NCBI RefSeq assembly: GCF_002304005.1
Contig: NZ_MRCQ01000005.1
Location: forward strand, 124,001 to 188,000
Length of the DNA: 64,000 nucleotides
DNA from: Flavobacterium sp. ACN6
GTDB taxonomy: Bacteria > Bacteroidota > Bacteroidia > Flavobacteriales > Flavobacteriaceae
Direction: 5' to 3'
Under the pieces are notes generated by a model. It was not told the origin of the DNA. It was given only the letters and a program-made list of their open reading frames with translations, and did not search any database. The position numbers and the translations under genes are program-made. How positions within the stretch are numbered: position 1 is the stretch's first letter; each line of letters opens with the position of its first letter. This document shows positions 25,554 through 33,571 of this stretch, piece after piece.

Positions 25554-25930
25554 ATGACAGAAAACGAAATATCAAATATTGTAATTGGATTAGCTATTGA
25601 AATTCATAAAAAACTTGGACCGGGTTTATTAGAGAATGTGTATAAAGAATGTTTATTTTATAAAATTAAACAACGCGGACTTCTTGTTGAGAAGAGAAAT
25701 CTTTGCCATTAGTTTTTGAAGAAGTTAAACTTGATTGTGGGTACCGCATTGATTTGCTTGTGGAAAACAAATTTCTAATCGAGATAAAAAGTGTAGAATC
25801 ACTTACTGTTAATCATTTGGCACAAACATTAACCTACTTGAAAGTAGGAAATTTTAAACTTGGCTTATTGGTAAATTTCAATGAAAGTCTTTTAAAAAAT
25901 GGTATTAGAAGAGTTGTAAATAATTTATAA
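25554..25930 (+). pseudogene. GxxExxY-family PD-(D/E)XK nuclease-like protein, frameshifted
   Basis: The first frame reads MTENEISNIVIGLAIEIHKK and LGPGLLENVYKECLFYKIK, the GxxExxY family start, and stops at 25711 after KRNLCH. The family continues without loss in another frame (PLVFEEVKLDCGYRIDLLVE, then NKFLIEIKSVESLTVNHLAQ), ending at 25930. Joining them needs one base removed or restored near 25697-25702, in the run GAGAAATC. The Asp-x(n)-Glu-Ile-Lys arrangement (YRIDLLVENKFLIEIK) is the PD-(D/E)XK nuclease motif and is intact. The family has no firm function. A sequencing error would also explain the shift. Confidence 0.85.
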
Positions 25931-26073
25931 ATAAAGCTTTGCGAACTTATTGCAAAGCAATCTCTAAAAGAAATAAAACTTCTTTCCTTTGCGAAAATCC
26001 TTTGCGCGCTCTGCGTTAAAAAGCAATAAACATAGGAAAATAAAAATCTTTATAAAATTCACTTCTCTTTTCT

Positions 26074-26081
26074 TACTTTTG
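26074..26081 (+). promoter_or_regulatory. -7 promoter element of plsC (near-leaderless)
   Basis: TACTTTTG matches TAnnTTTG and ends 5 bases before the plsC ATG, which implies little or no 5' leader. No TTG lies at 17-23 bases upstream. Confidence 0.55.
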
Positions 26082-26086
26082 AAACT

Positions 26087-26836
26087 ATGAAAATATTTAA
26101 AATTGCTTTTTGGGTTTTATGGCGTATATGGTTTTATATTTTAATGGCCATTCCGATTTTGATTATGCTGCCGTTTTTACTGATTTCGATTATCTCAGAA
26201 AAAGGTTATCCATATTTCTTTAAAATGGCTCGCATTTGGGCAAAATTTATTCTTTATGGAATGGGGTTTTATTACACCGTAAAACGCGAACAGAAGCTCA
26301 TTAAAGGCAAAAGTTATATGATTGTGGCCAATCACACCTCAATGACAGATATTATGCTGATGCTGGCTTTAATTAAGAATCCGTTTGTTTTTGTTGGGAA
26401 AAAAGAATTGGTGAAGATTCCGCTTTTCGGATTTTTCTATAAAAGAACCTGTATTTTGGTGGACAGAAGTTCTTCAAGAAGTAAGAATGAAGTTTTCAAA
26501 AGAGCTCAAAGCCGATTAAATCAAGGTCTGAGTATTTGTATTTTTCCAGAAGGCGGTGTTCCTGATGACGAAAGTATTTTATTAGACGAATTTAAAGACG
26601 GTGCTTTTAGACTGGCAATAGATCACCAGATTCCGATTGTTCCAATAGTTTTTGCCGATAACAAACAACGCTTTTCGTATACTTTTTTAAGCGGAAGTCC
26701 CGGCATAATGCGCGTTCGAGTTCTGCCATTTATAGAAACACAAAATTTGACGATTGATAATAGGAAAGAACTTAAAGATCAGGTTAGAAATGTAATTTAC
26801 AACGGATTAATTGACTTTCAAAAATCAAAAAAATAA
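26087..26836 (+). CDS. plsC: 1-acyl-sn-glycerol-3-phosphate acyltransferase
   Basis: 249 aa. Transfers an acyl chain to lysophosphatidic acid to make phosphatidic acid in phospholipid synthesis at the inner membrane. The catalytic HX4D motif is NHTSMTD at about residues 82-88 (His83, Asp88). A FPEGG motif lies near residue 152 and two hydrophobic segments near residues 5-35 anchor the protein. The C-terminal region has VPIVFADNKQRFSY and a short basic tail. Single gene with its own -7 element and terminator. Confidence 0.93.
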   Translation: MKIFKIAFWVLWRIWFYILMAIPILIMLPFLLISIISEKGYPYFFKMARIWAKFILYGMGFYYTVKREQKLIKGKSYMIVANHTSMTDIMLMLALIKNPFVFVGKKELVKIPLFGFFYKRTCILVDRSSSRSKNEVFKRAQSRLNQGLSICIFPEGGVPDDESILLDEFKDGAFRLAIDHQIPIVPIVFADNKQRFSYTFLSGSPGIMRVRVLPFIETQNLTIDNRKELKDQVRNVIYNGLIDFQKSKK

Positions 26837-26841
26837 AAAAT

Positions 26842-26875
26842 AAAAGCCGATAGATCTAAAAATCTATCGGCTTTT
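26842..26875. terminator. bidirectional terminator after plsC
   Basis: AAAAGCCGATAGAT and ATCTATCGGCTTTT form a 14-bp stem. On the minus strand a long A/T run follows, so it can also end the 36-aa ORF transcript coming from the right. Confidence 0.9.
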
Positions 26876-26904
26876 GCTTTGAATTAAAAACCCCCATTTT
26901 TTAT

Positions 26905-27015
26905 TCAAAAGTTATCTGTGATTATCTTCTCTGAAATAAAACGTAATACTTTTCTAAATTTCAATTTGGTTTTTCTTCGGTTTTTATTGTACAACAATTC
27001 CATTTTTTCTTTCAT
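26905..27015 (-). CDS. 36-aa basic protein under an ECF-like promoter
   Basis: A 37-codon ORF with ATG at 27015 and TGA at 26905. The protein (MKEKMELLYNKNRRKTKLKF, then RKVLRFISEKIITDNF) is strongly basic with a KNRRKTKLKFRKVLRF core, suggesting nucleic-acid or membrane contact. The evidence that it is real is the promoter pair below it (27083-27112, about 70 bases upstream) and the terminator 30 bases downstream. I do not recognise a family. It could also be the coding part of a dual-function RNA. Confidence 0.5.
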   Translation of the reverse strand: MKEKMELLYNKNRRKTKLKFRKVLRFISEKIITDNF

Positions 27016-27082
27016 GGTTAAAAATATTAATGGTTGATAATAAAGAGTTTATAATAATAACTCAAGTTGATGACATATTATT

Positions 27083-27112
27083 ATAGATGCAGCGAAATAA
27101 AAAAGGTTGCGT
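27083..27112 (-). promoter_or_regulatory. ECF-like promoter P2
   Basis: On the minus strand ACGCAACC (27105-27112), exactly 16 bases, then ATCTAT (27083-27088). An identical pair of boxes with the same spacing occurs 180 bp to the right (P1). The layout (GCAACC as -35, ATCTA as -10) fits an extracytoplasmic-function sigma factor, but the sigma factor is not in the window. Confidence 0.6.
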
Positions 27113-27143
27113 AGAATCCGAAGAAAAAGTAAAAAAAGTTTGA

Positions 27144-27256
27144 TAAAAAATCCGTTAGCATGAAAAACTAACGGATTTCTGTTCAAATAACCAACCAATG
27201 TAAATTTTAAAAAGCCTCAAATTGATATATGGCCTATCAATTTGGCAACCCTGCTT
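27144..27256 (-). ncRNA. candidate small RNA of about 110 nt
   Basis: Starting 7 bases after the P1 -10 box, the minus strand has no usable ORF. It folds into a strong hairpin: GCC plus AAATTGATA (27235-27246) pairs with TATCAATTT plus GGC (27214-27227) around a 7-base loop. This is followed by an unpaired stretch with TTACATTGGTTGG. It ends in a terminator, AAATCCGTTAG/CTAACGGATTT with T run (27148-27178). Promoter, structure and terminator together make a self-contained sRNA gene. Comparison with known RNAs was not possible; the name 'Flavo-1' was considered but not supported. Confidence 0.5.
27148..27178 (-). terminator. terminator of the candidate small RNA
   Basis: An 11-bp stem AAATCCGTTAG/CTAACGGATTT with a 9-base loop; the minus strand continues with T residues. 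Confidence 0.75.
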
Positions 27257-27262
27257 TTTTTA

Positions 27263-27292
27263 ATAGATGTACTTTTGTCAAAAAGGTTGCGT
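27263..27292 (-). promoter_or_regulatory. ECF-like promoter P1
   Basis: On the minus strand ACGCAACC (27285-27292), 16 bases, then ATCTAT (27263-27268), the same boxes and spacing as P2. It precedes the candidate small RNA. Confidence 0.6.
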
Positions 27293-27319
27293 GAAATTTT
27301 TTTTTATTTCGAAATAAAA

Positions 27320-27353
27320 AAATCCCGATAGATTTTGTTGTCTATCGGGATTT
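27320..27353 (-). terminator. terminator of recA
   Basis: AAATCCCGATAGA and TCTATCGGGATTT form a 13-bp stem followed on the minus strand by seven T, 30 bases after the recA stop. Confidence 0.9.
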
Positions 27354-27382
27354 AAATAAGTCTTTTTTGACTTTATATTAGA

Positions 27383-28390
27383 TTAAGCATTTGCCAAATC
27401 TTTAATATGTTGTTTAATTTTAACTTCTAGTTCGTCAGCAAGTTCCGGGTTATCTTTAATTAAAGTTTTAACGGCATCACGACCTTGTCCTAACTTTGTA
27501 TCACCATAGCTGAACCAAGATCCTGCTTTTTTAACGATATCAAATTCTACAGCTAAATCTAAAATTTCACCTGTTTTAGAAACTCCTTCTCCGTACATAA
27601 TGTCAAATTCTGCAGTTCTAAAAGGCGGTGCAACTTTATTTTTAACGATTTTCACTTTAGTTCTGTTACCAATTACGTTTTCTCCATCTTTAATTTGAGC
27701 AGAACGACGAATATCTAAACGTACAGAAGCATAGAATTTTAATGCGTTACCTCCAGTTGTAGTTTCAGGATTTCCGAACATTACACCAATTTTTTCACGA
27801 AGCTGGTTAATAAAGAAAACAGTACAATTTGTTTTGCTGATAGTTCCAGTAAGTTTTCTCAAAGCCTGAGACATTAAACGTGCATGAAGGCCCATTTTAG
27901 AATCTCCCATTTCACCTTCAATTTCACTTTTTGGAGTCAAGGCAGCAACAGAGTCAATTACCACAATATCAATTGCTCCAGAACGAATTAAGTTTTCGGC
28001 AATTTCTAAAGCTTGTTCTCCATTGTCTGGTTGAGAGATAATTAAATTCTCGATATCAACGCCTAATTTTTCAGCATAATTTCTATCAAAAGCATGTTCC
28101 GCATCGATAAAGGCAGCAATACCACCAGCTTTTTGAGCTTCTGCAATTGCGTGAAGTGTCAAAGTAGTTTTTCCAGAAGATTCTGGACCGTATATTTCAA
28201 TAATTCTTCCTTTCGGATAACCATTTACTCCAAGAGCTAAATCAACGCCAAGTGAACCTGAAGAAATCGTTTCTACCTCCACAATGGCTTTGTCGCCCAT
28301 TTTCATTACGGTTCCTTTTCCGTAGGTTTTATCAAGTTTGTCAAGCGTAAGCTGTAATGCTTTTAATTTGGCTTCTTTGTCTGAACTCAT
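27383..28390 (-). CDS. recA: recombinase RecA
   Basis: 335 aa. Forms filaments on single-stranded DNA, catalyses strand exchange and triggers LexA-type cleavage. Walker A GPESSGKT at residues 68-75. Other landmarks are [40 protein letters not shown] and the L2 region with [24 protein letters not shown]. The C-terminal acidic tail usual in E. coli RecA is very short here ([20 protein letters not shown]). No SOS box is visible in the 160-bp upstream gap (28391-28550), which is AT-rich and holds no clear promoter. dprA is 3 kb away. Confidence 0.97.
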   Translation of the reverse strand: MSSDKEAKLKALQLTLDKLDKTYGKGTVMKMGDKAIVEVETISSGSLGVDLALGVNGYPKGRIIEIYGPESSGKTTLTLHAIAEAQKAGGIAAFIDAEHAFDRNYAEKLGVDIENLIISQPDNGEQALEIAENLIRSGAIDIVVIDSVAALTPKSEIEGEMGDSKMGLHARLMSQALRKLTGTISKTNCTVFFINQLREKIGVMFGNPETTTGGNALKFYASVRLDIRRSAQIKDGENVIGNRTKVKIVKNKVAPPFRTAEFDIMYGEGVSKTGEILDLAVEFDIVKKAGSWFSYGDTKLGQGRDAVKTLIKDNPELADELEVKIKQHIKDLANA

Positions 28391-28550
28391 CTTTTTTAAA
28401 TGTCTAAATTGTTATTTTTTCTTTCAACAAAATCAAAAAAAAGTAAATAACTTCCTGATTTTTATTTAAGAGGCTTATAATTTTGGTAAAAATACTTCTT
28501 TTTTTTGAAGTTTCACTGCTGCAAGTTGTTCCAAATTGTCACAAATTGTA

Positions 28551-29060
28551 CTACAAAAATAAAGCCTTTAACTCTGTAGCGTCAGATGGTTTTATTTTTC
28601 CAGCCAGCAGTAAACTCAATTGTTTACGGCGAAGTGCGGCTTCAAAACGTTGAATTTCTAGATCGGTTTCTGGTACAATTGGTGGCACTTCAACAGGTCT
28701 TCCGCTGTCGTCCACTGCAACAAAAGTATAAATAGCTTCGTTGGCTTTGGTTTTGCTTCCAGATTCACGATCTTCTACCCAAACATCAATAAAAACTTCC
28801 ATAGAACTTTTAAAAGATCTAGAAACCTTTGCTTCTATTGTTACTACGGCTCCAAGGGGAATGGCTCTGTTAAAAGCTACGTGATTTACAGAAGCGGTAA
28901 CTACAATTCGGCGTGAATGTCTGCGCGCTGCAATACTTGCTGCACGGTCCATTCGGGCTAATAATTCGCCGCCAAATAAATTGTTTAAAGGATTTGTTTC
29001 GCTCGGTAAAACTAAATCAGTTAAAATAGTTAATGAGTCTGAAGGATGTTTTGGATTCAT
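28551..29060 (-). CDS. acyl-CoA thioesterase (YciA/BACH-type hot-dog)
   Basis: 169 aa. Hydrolyses acyl-CoA to free acid and CoA. The hot-dog signature NNLFGGELLARMDRAASIAARRHS is at about residues 23-46, followed by VVTASVNHVAFNRAIPLGAVVTIEAKVSRSFKSSMEVFIDVWVE. A short helical C-terminus (KPSDATELKALFL) completes it. Cytosolic; substrate range unknown. The gap to the DoxX gene on the same strand is 101 bp, so it may have its own transcript. Confidence 0.92.
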   Translation of the reverse strand: MNPKHPSDSLTILTDLVLPSETNPLNNLFGGELLARMDRAASIAARRHSRRIVVTASVNHVAFNRAIPLGAVVTIEAKVSRSFKSSMEVFIDVWVEDRESGSKTKANEAIYTFVAVDDSGRPVEVPPIVPETDLEIQRFEAALRRKQLSLLLAGKIKPSDATELKALFL

Positions 29061-29161
29061 TTTTTTAATGTAAAATTTATTTTTGCCATAGATTGAACTG
29101 ATTAACGATTAAAAAAATCGGTGAAATCTGTGGCTAACGTTTTTTAAAATTGCAGGTTGTT

Positions 29162-29545
29162 TTAATTCAACCAGTAAACAGCTATTACAGCTGGTATAAA
29201 ATATATAACGATGGTTCTCGCGCCATCATAATCTTTTGCAAGTCTTTGCCCGAAAAGCATCATTAACAAACAGATGCATGAAAAAATTGCTCCGTAAAAA
29301 CCAAATTCCCTTCCGTTAGTTGTTAATAATTGAATTCCTCCAACAACACATAAAATTCCTGAAATTAATTCTAAAATCAGTAAGTGTAAAAGAGCAAGCG
29401 GGACTTGATTTTTTAGCGGTGTTTTAGCAAAATGTTCTTTCAGCCAAGCGACATTATCTTTCCAATAAAAAATTTTTTCGTAACCTGATTGTAAAAAAGT
29501 TAAAGCCAAAAAAGCTAAAATTAAAATTGAGGCAACATTATTCAT
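29162..29545 (-). CDS. DoxX-family membrane protein
   Basis: 127 aa. Four hydrophobic segments (about residues 3-20, 47-70, 78-98, 104-125) make a small integral membrane protein. The start NNVASILILAFLALTFLQSGYEKIF fits the DoxX family: a Gly-x-x-Lys after the first helix is typical. Members have been linked to sulfur metabolism and redox, but no specific role can be read here. Its start is 7 bases after the holB stop on the same strand, so it is almost certainly co-transcribed with holB. Confidence 0.85.
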   Translation of the reverse strand: MNNVASILILAFLALTFLQSGYEKIFYWKDNVAWLKEHFAKTPLKNQVPLALLHLLILELISGILCVVGGIQLLTTNGREFGFYGAIFSCICLLMMLFGQRLAKDYDGARTIVIYFIPAVIAVYWLN

Positions 29546-29552
29546 TTGATAT

Positions 29553-30701
29553 TTATTTTTTATGAATTAAACGAGTTAATTTAATCGATAAATCGGTTAG
29601 AATTATTTTTGCATTTCCGTTTCTTTCAATATGATACATAGCGTCTGAAAGTTCTTTGAATATTTCATGAATATTATTTCCGTTTACAAACGGCGCAAAA
29701 TTCTCCAATTTAAATTTATCCACTTTTGGTTCAATGTAAACCAAACTCGGTGCCTGATAATTTAACATTAAAGCCTGCCTGAACATTTCGATACAATACT
29801 GGATAAATTTTTTCTGGCTTTCGCGTCCGAGCGCAGCAATTTGCTCACTCCAGGAAATCAAATCCTGAATTGCGGCTGCATTTCCTTTTGCCCTAAAAGC
29901 AGCTCGAACCCAATTGACAAACCATTGTTCAAACGGAAGTTCGTCATCATCTTGTTTTAATAAATGCAAAGCCTTGCTAAAATTTCCCTGCGCCTGATGA
30001 GCAATTTTTTTAGCGGTGTTGGGATCTATATTTTCTTGGGCAACCAAAGCTTCGGCTATTACTTTTTCTGGAAGTCCGTTAAAGTGAATTACCTGACAGC
30101 GAGAGCGTATAGTCTGAATAATATCTTCTTCATTTTCAGAAATCAGAATAAACATGGTTTTATCTGAAGGTTCTTCTAGAAGTTTTAAAAGTTTATTTGA
30201 TGCCGCGATATTCATTTTATCTGCCATCCAGATAATCATGATTTTATAACCGCCTTCGTATGATTTCAGCGCAAGCGATTTTAAAACTTCCTGTGCATCC
30301 TCGACACGAATTTCTCCCTGTTTGTTTTGAACACCCAGAATTTTATACCAATCGAATAAACCGCCATATGGCATTTCCTGAATAAAACTACGCCAGTCTT
30401 GAATAAAATCTAAACTTTTGGGTTTTGTCTTAACATCTTCGGTCGTAACAGTTGGATAAATAAAATGCAGATCGGGATGCGAAATGTTGTCAAACTTCAG
30501 ATTACAGGAATCGTTTCCGTTTGAGTTTTCATCGCCTGTATTACTGCATAAAATGTACTGGGCATAGGCAATGGCAGTGATTAATGTACCGCTTCCTTCT
30601 GGACCAATGAATAATTGCGCATGAGGAATTCTACCAGAAGCAGCACTTTTTATCAAGTGGCTTTTGATGTAATCTTGACCTAAAATTTGAGAAAATTGCA
30701 T
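29553..30701 (-). CDS. holB: DNA polymerase III delta' subunit
   Basis: 382 aa. Part of the clamp loader that places the sliding clamp on DNA. Visible parts are FSQILGQDYIKSHLIKSAASGRIPHAQLFIGPEGSGTLI (degenerate Walker A GPEGSGT near residue 33, where the usual Lys is replaced, as expected for delta'), SHPDLHFIYPT, and MADKMNIAASNKLLKLLEEPSDKTMFILIS with the SRC motif in IIQTIRSRCQVIHF. It lacks the full zinc-binding Cys set of E. coli delta'. Leaderless promoter directly upstream; DoxX gene 7 bases downstream. Confidence 0.94.
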   Translation of the reverse strand: MQFSQILGQDYIKSHLIKSAASGRIPHAQLFIGPEGSGTLITAIAYAQYILCSNTGDENSNGNDSCNLKFDNISHPDLHFIYPTVTTEDVKTKPKSLDFIQDWRSFIQEMPYGGLFDWYKILGVQNKQGEIRVEDAQEVLKSLALKSYEGGYKIMIIWMADKMNIAASNKLLKLLEEPSDKTMFILISENEEDIIQTIRSRCQVIHFNGLPEKVIAEALVAQENIDPNTAKKIAHQAQGNFSKALHLLKQDDDELPFEQWFVNWVRAAFRAKGNAAAIQDLISWSEQIAALGRESQKKFIQYCIEMFRQALMLNYQAPSLVYIEPKVDKFKLENFAPFVNGNNIHEIFKELSDAMYHIERNGNAKIILTDLSIKLTRLIHKK

Positions 30702-31073
30702 GGAGCAAAGATAGAAGAAAATGATGTAGTCAAAAATTTTCCAGATAAGATTATTTTGAGGTCTTAAATTTAAAATTGCATGGATATTTTTTGTATTTTT
30801 TTAAGGCTCACTTTCGATATAATTTTGTTAATAAATGACTCAACCTGAGCAGATATGAAGATTTTTTTGTTAATATTTTTTTTCAGAAATCGATAAACGT
30901 AAGTTTTTTTTTATTATTTAAAAGAAAGAATTTGACTAGTTTATAGCGATTATCTTACTGTTTTGCTTTTAACAATTTTAACATAAAGCGCGTTAAAACG
31001 CACATTTTCTCGACATAACACTGGTTTTTAAGGTTTTTTTAAGGTTTTTTTTTGAAAAAATATAGTATTAAAG
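30702..31073. other. gap between holB and the gliding locus
   Basis: Apart from the holB promoter at its left end and the gliding promoter just beyond its right end, I see no gene. It holds runs such as TTTTTTAAGGTTTTTTTAAGG near 31035-31060 and a stray TAATTTTG at 30820-30827 with no TTG at the proper distance. Confidence 0.6.
30706..30733 (-). promoter_or_regulatory. promoter of holB (leaderless)
   Basis: On the minus strand TTG (30731-30733), 17 bases, then TATCTTTG (30706-30713). Only 4 bases remain before the ATG at 30701. Confidence 0.72.
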
Positions 31074-31103
31074 TTGGAGTTTAAGTTAATTTATATATTT
31101 TTG
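31074..31103 (+). promoter_or_regulatory. promoter of the spr gliding locus
   Basis: TTG (31074-31076), 19 bases, then TATTTTTG (31096-31103): an exact match to the Bacteroidetes consensus. The first gene of the locus starts 33 bases further on. Confidence 0.75.
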
Positions 31104-31136
31104 TTTTTATCAACAACCAATTATAAATAAGAATAT

Positions 31137-31589
31137 ATGAAAGGGAAAATTACTCTGCTAAGTGCACTTTTTATCTTAACTACTGCAGCCGTTTCGGCAC
31201 AAGCTAAGAATGCGCCAAGAAGTATTATTAGTACAACTGCTCTTATTCGTAAATACCATGATCAAAAAGAATTAAGTGGTATGCAAAAAGGGGAACTTTT
31301 AGAATTATACATTGAACGTATTAAAGTTCTTGTAAAAACTCTTCCTTACATTGCTTTGGTTACAAAACCTGGAGTTACTATGGCCGACCTTGGTATTCCA
31401 GACGATTCTGAACACAAAAAAGTATTAGATAATCAGGCTACAGGTACATCAACATTTTTGGATACAACTGTTGAGTTTCAAAGAAAAATGATGCCTTACT
31501 CTGATAAAGGAAATCTAATTGCTGCAATCTTGTTTTACGAAAGTACATTGAAATCATTACACGAGTTCAACGATTTGAACGAAATGTAA
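31137..31589 (+). CDS. exported protein at the head of the spr gliding locus
   Basis: 150 aa with a signal peptide (MKGKITLLSALFILTTAAVSAQA). The mature protein is mostly helical: SIISTTALIRKYHDQKELSGMQKGELLELYIERIKVLVKTLPYIAL, then DSEHKKVLDNQATGTSTFLDTTVEFQRKMMPYSDKGNLIAAILFYESTLKSLHEFNDL. No lipobox, no type IX signal. I do not recognise a named family. It is first after the locus promoter and the order (three small exported genes, then sprC, D, B, F) fits F. johnsoniae, where equivalents precede sprC. A hairpin follows it (31679-31733). Confidence 0.75.
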   Translation: MKGKITLLSALFILTTAAVSAQAKNAPRSIISTTALIRKYHDQKELSGMQKGELLELYIERIKVLVKTLPYIALVTKPGVTMADLGIPDDSEHKKVLDNQATGTSTFLDTTVEFQRKMMPYSDKGNLIAAILFYESTLKSLHEFNDLNEM

Positions 31590-31678
31590 TAAAAGACTAT
31601 TTTTTTTAAAAACCTTTTTCGAAGTGTTTGCGTAGATGGATAAAATCTATTTGAACATTCTTGAGAAACAAAATAAAA

Positions 31679-31733
31679 AAAAACTCATTCTCGAGGGTTC
31701 TGATAATTTCGGAAAACTCGAGAGGAGTTTTTT
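31679..31733 (+). terminator. partial terminator inside the spr locus
   Basis: AAACTC...CTCGAG and CTCGAG...AGTTT form a bipartite stem with a 21-base loop, followed by T residues. It may reduce read-through and set a higher level for the first gene than for those downstream. Confidence 0.6.
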
Positions 31734-31781
31734 CATTTACGCATACCCAAATTTATTATTAACCGTAATACCCCCCTTATC

Positions 31782-33074
31782 ATGAAAAAAATTACTCATT
31801 TAATCTGCGTTCTTTTGACAGTTACGAGTATGAGTGCTCAACAAGAGAAAGGAATTATGGGCTACAACAATTGGTTGAACAACTGGACCGAGTTTAAGCC
31901 TAACAAAGTGGACTATGGAGAAGCAAACCAAATTTTAGCAGGAAATATTTCTGTTAATACTAAATTGCTGAAAAGAAATATCTACGTTTTGCAAGGAAAC
32001 GTATATGTTACAAACAATGCTGTTTTAACTATTGAACCAGGAACTTTAATTATTGGTGATTTCGAAACAAAAGGAACATTGGTAGTTACAAAAGGTGCAC
32101 AAATTGTTGCAGACGGTTTAGAAACAGATCCAATTGTATTTACTTCAAACCGAAGCTTGAAAAAAGCTGGAGATTGGGGTGGAGTAGTAATCCTAGGAGA
32201 TGCTCCAATTAATAAATTTGGAAACGTAGGTTCTTACAACCTTGATCTTGACCCAACACTTACAACTTATGGTGGTGATAATGCAACTTCTAACTCTGGA
32301 GTTTTAAGATTCGTTAGAATTGAATTCGCTGGTAAAAAAGTAAAAGGATTAGATACTTTCAACGGTTTAACTGTTGCTGGTGTTGGTAACAAAACAGTTA
32401 TTGAAAATGTAATGGTAAGCTACTCTGGAGGTGACTCATTTGCTTTCTTCGGAGGTGATGTTAATGCTTCTAAATTAGTTTCTTATAAATCTATTAATGA
32501 CGACTTCAAATTTACTCAAGGTATCCAATGTCGTTTATTCAACTCTTTAGCTGTTAGATCTTCTTACTTATCAAGTAACAAAGATGGATCTCGTTGTATG
32601 GAGGTGAAATCTTATGAGAAAAAGAATGAAACTGACTTTACAAAAAAACAAACTCTTGTAGCTGCTACAAATATTACAATGCTTAACGATAGCGAAAATA
32701 TTAAAGCTGATATTCAATCAGGTTTAGTAAAAGAAGCTGTATATGTTGCAGAAGGCGCTTCTCTTGAAATGAAGCGTAGTGTAATTTCTGGGTTCAATCC
32801 AGCTGTTTTACTAGACAGTAAAATAGAGATCAATGATGCTAATCTTAAAAAAATCAAAATTGAAGAAATGTATTTAAACCTGTGTAATGGAAACATCTTT
32901 ACAGAATACAACTCTAATAATGAAGATTTAGAAAGCTGGTATGGAAACAGTGTGTTTTTCAATGTTATGTCACAAAGTGATAACAAAGAAACATTCATTG
33001 ATATTTACAATCCTAAAAAACCAGATTTTAGATTACAATTAGGAAAAATCACGGCTTCAAGCGGCAATAGATAA
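31782..33074 (+). CDS. exported beta-helix-like protein of the spr locus
   Basis: 430 aa with a signal peptide (MKKITHLICVLLTVTSMSAQ). From about residue 70 it has repeated short strands with Gly and Asn turns (AVLTIEPGTLIIGD, TLVVTKGAQIVADGLETDPIVFTSN, RSLKKAGDWGGVVILGDAPI), like the start of many surface proteins with right-handed parallel beta-helices. A second set follows (LRFVRIEFAGKKVKG, LTVAGVGNKTVIENVMVSY). It has no C-terminal type IX signal, so it may stay in the periplasm or at the outer membrane. Its link to SprB function is inferred from position only. Confidence 0.75.
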   Translation: MKKITHLICVLLTVTSMSAQQEKGIMGYNNWLNNWTEFKPNKVDYGEANQILAGNISVNTKLLKRNIYVLQGNVYVTNNAVLTIEPGTLIIGDFETKGTLVVTKGAQIVADGLETDPIVFTSNRSLKKAGDWGGVVILGDAPINKFGNVGSYNLDLDPTLTTYGGDNATSNSGVLRFVRIEFAGKKVKGLDTFNGLTVAGVGNKTVIENVMVSYSGGDSFAFFGGDVNASKLVSYKSINDDFKFTQGIQCRLFNSLAVRSSYLSSNKDGSRCMEVKSYEKKNETDFTKKQTLVAATNITMLNDSENIKADIQSGLVKEAVYVAEGASLEMKRSVISGFNPAVLLDSKIEINDANLKKIKIEEMYLNLCNGNIFTEYNSNNEDLESWYGNSVFFNVMSQSDNKETFIDIYNPKKPDFRLQLGKITASSGNR

Positions 33075-33175
33075 ATAGATTTCGATTTTTATTTCCACGC
33101 GTAAATTTTATTAATAAAGTCCCCAGACACAATTTATGTATCGTCTTACCGGACCCAAATAAAGATCAAAACATA

Positions 33176-33571
33176 ATGGTATCTACGAAAAAATATTTTT
33201 TATATATAATATTTTTGGTTTCGCCTATTTCGTTAACTCTATATGCACAGAATACAGCAGAAAAACCTACAATGGCTGCTGATTCTGCGTGCACATTAAC
33301 TTTAGGCAATGTTAACCAAAACAATACAAATGCTGCAATTAAAAACAGCATTAATCAGTTTATAGTAGGGATGTCCAACCCCAAGGACAGCCTTACTATA
33401 GCAGCTGAATCAAATACTGTATCAAACGATTGTCAAGACAATTCAACACTTACGTCAACTTCAATTCTTGCAAAAGATATTATTGAAAACTACAAGTATG
33501 ATTTTTCAGAAACATTCATAGATATTTTGTTTTTTGAGCGTATAGACTTAGCAAGAACACGCACTATATGA
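33176..33571 (+). CDS. small exported protein just upstream of sprC
   Basis: 131 aa. Signal peptide (residues 1-25, ending SLTLYAQ), then an acidic-to-neutral, Asn/Thr/Ser-rich region (NTAEKPTMAADSACTLTLGN; NQNNTNAAIKNSINQFIVGM) with two Cys that could pair. The C-terminus is more hydrophobic (FSETFIDILFFERIDLARTRTI). Its stop overlaps the sprC ATG (ATGA, 33568-33571), so the two are translationally coupled. Function unknown. Confidence 0.7.
   Translation: MVSTKKYFLYIIFLVSPISLTLYAQNTAEKPTMAADSACTLTLGNVNQNNTNAAIKNSINQFIVGMSNPKDSLTIAAESNTVSNDCQDNSTLTSTSILAKDIIENYKYDFSETFIDILFFERIDLARTRTI

Larger units (their letters stand above)
25389..26021. mobile_element. inverted-repeat element carrying a GxxExxY gene
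   Basis: An 87-bp left arm (25389-25475) and an 89-bp right arm (25933-26021) are inverted copies with about 85% or more identity. Both contain CGCAAAGGATTTTCGCAAAG and a stretch reading AATAAGTT-CACTAAGCTTT in the left arm. Between them is only the GxxExxY gene with its promoter. The outer half of the arms (TTAACGCAGAGC) resembles repeats between genes elsewhere in this window (25331-25370 and 63150-63230). No transposase is present. Target duplications were not found. It could be a non-autonomous element or a repeat-bounded selfish gene. Confidence 0.6.
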
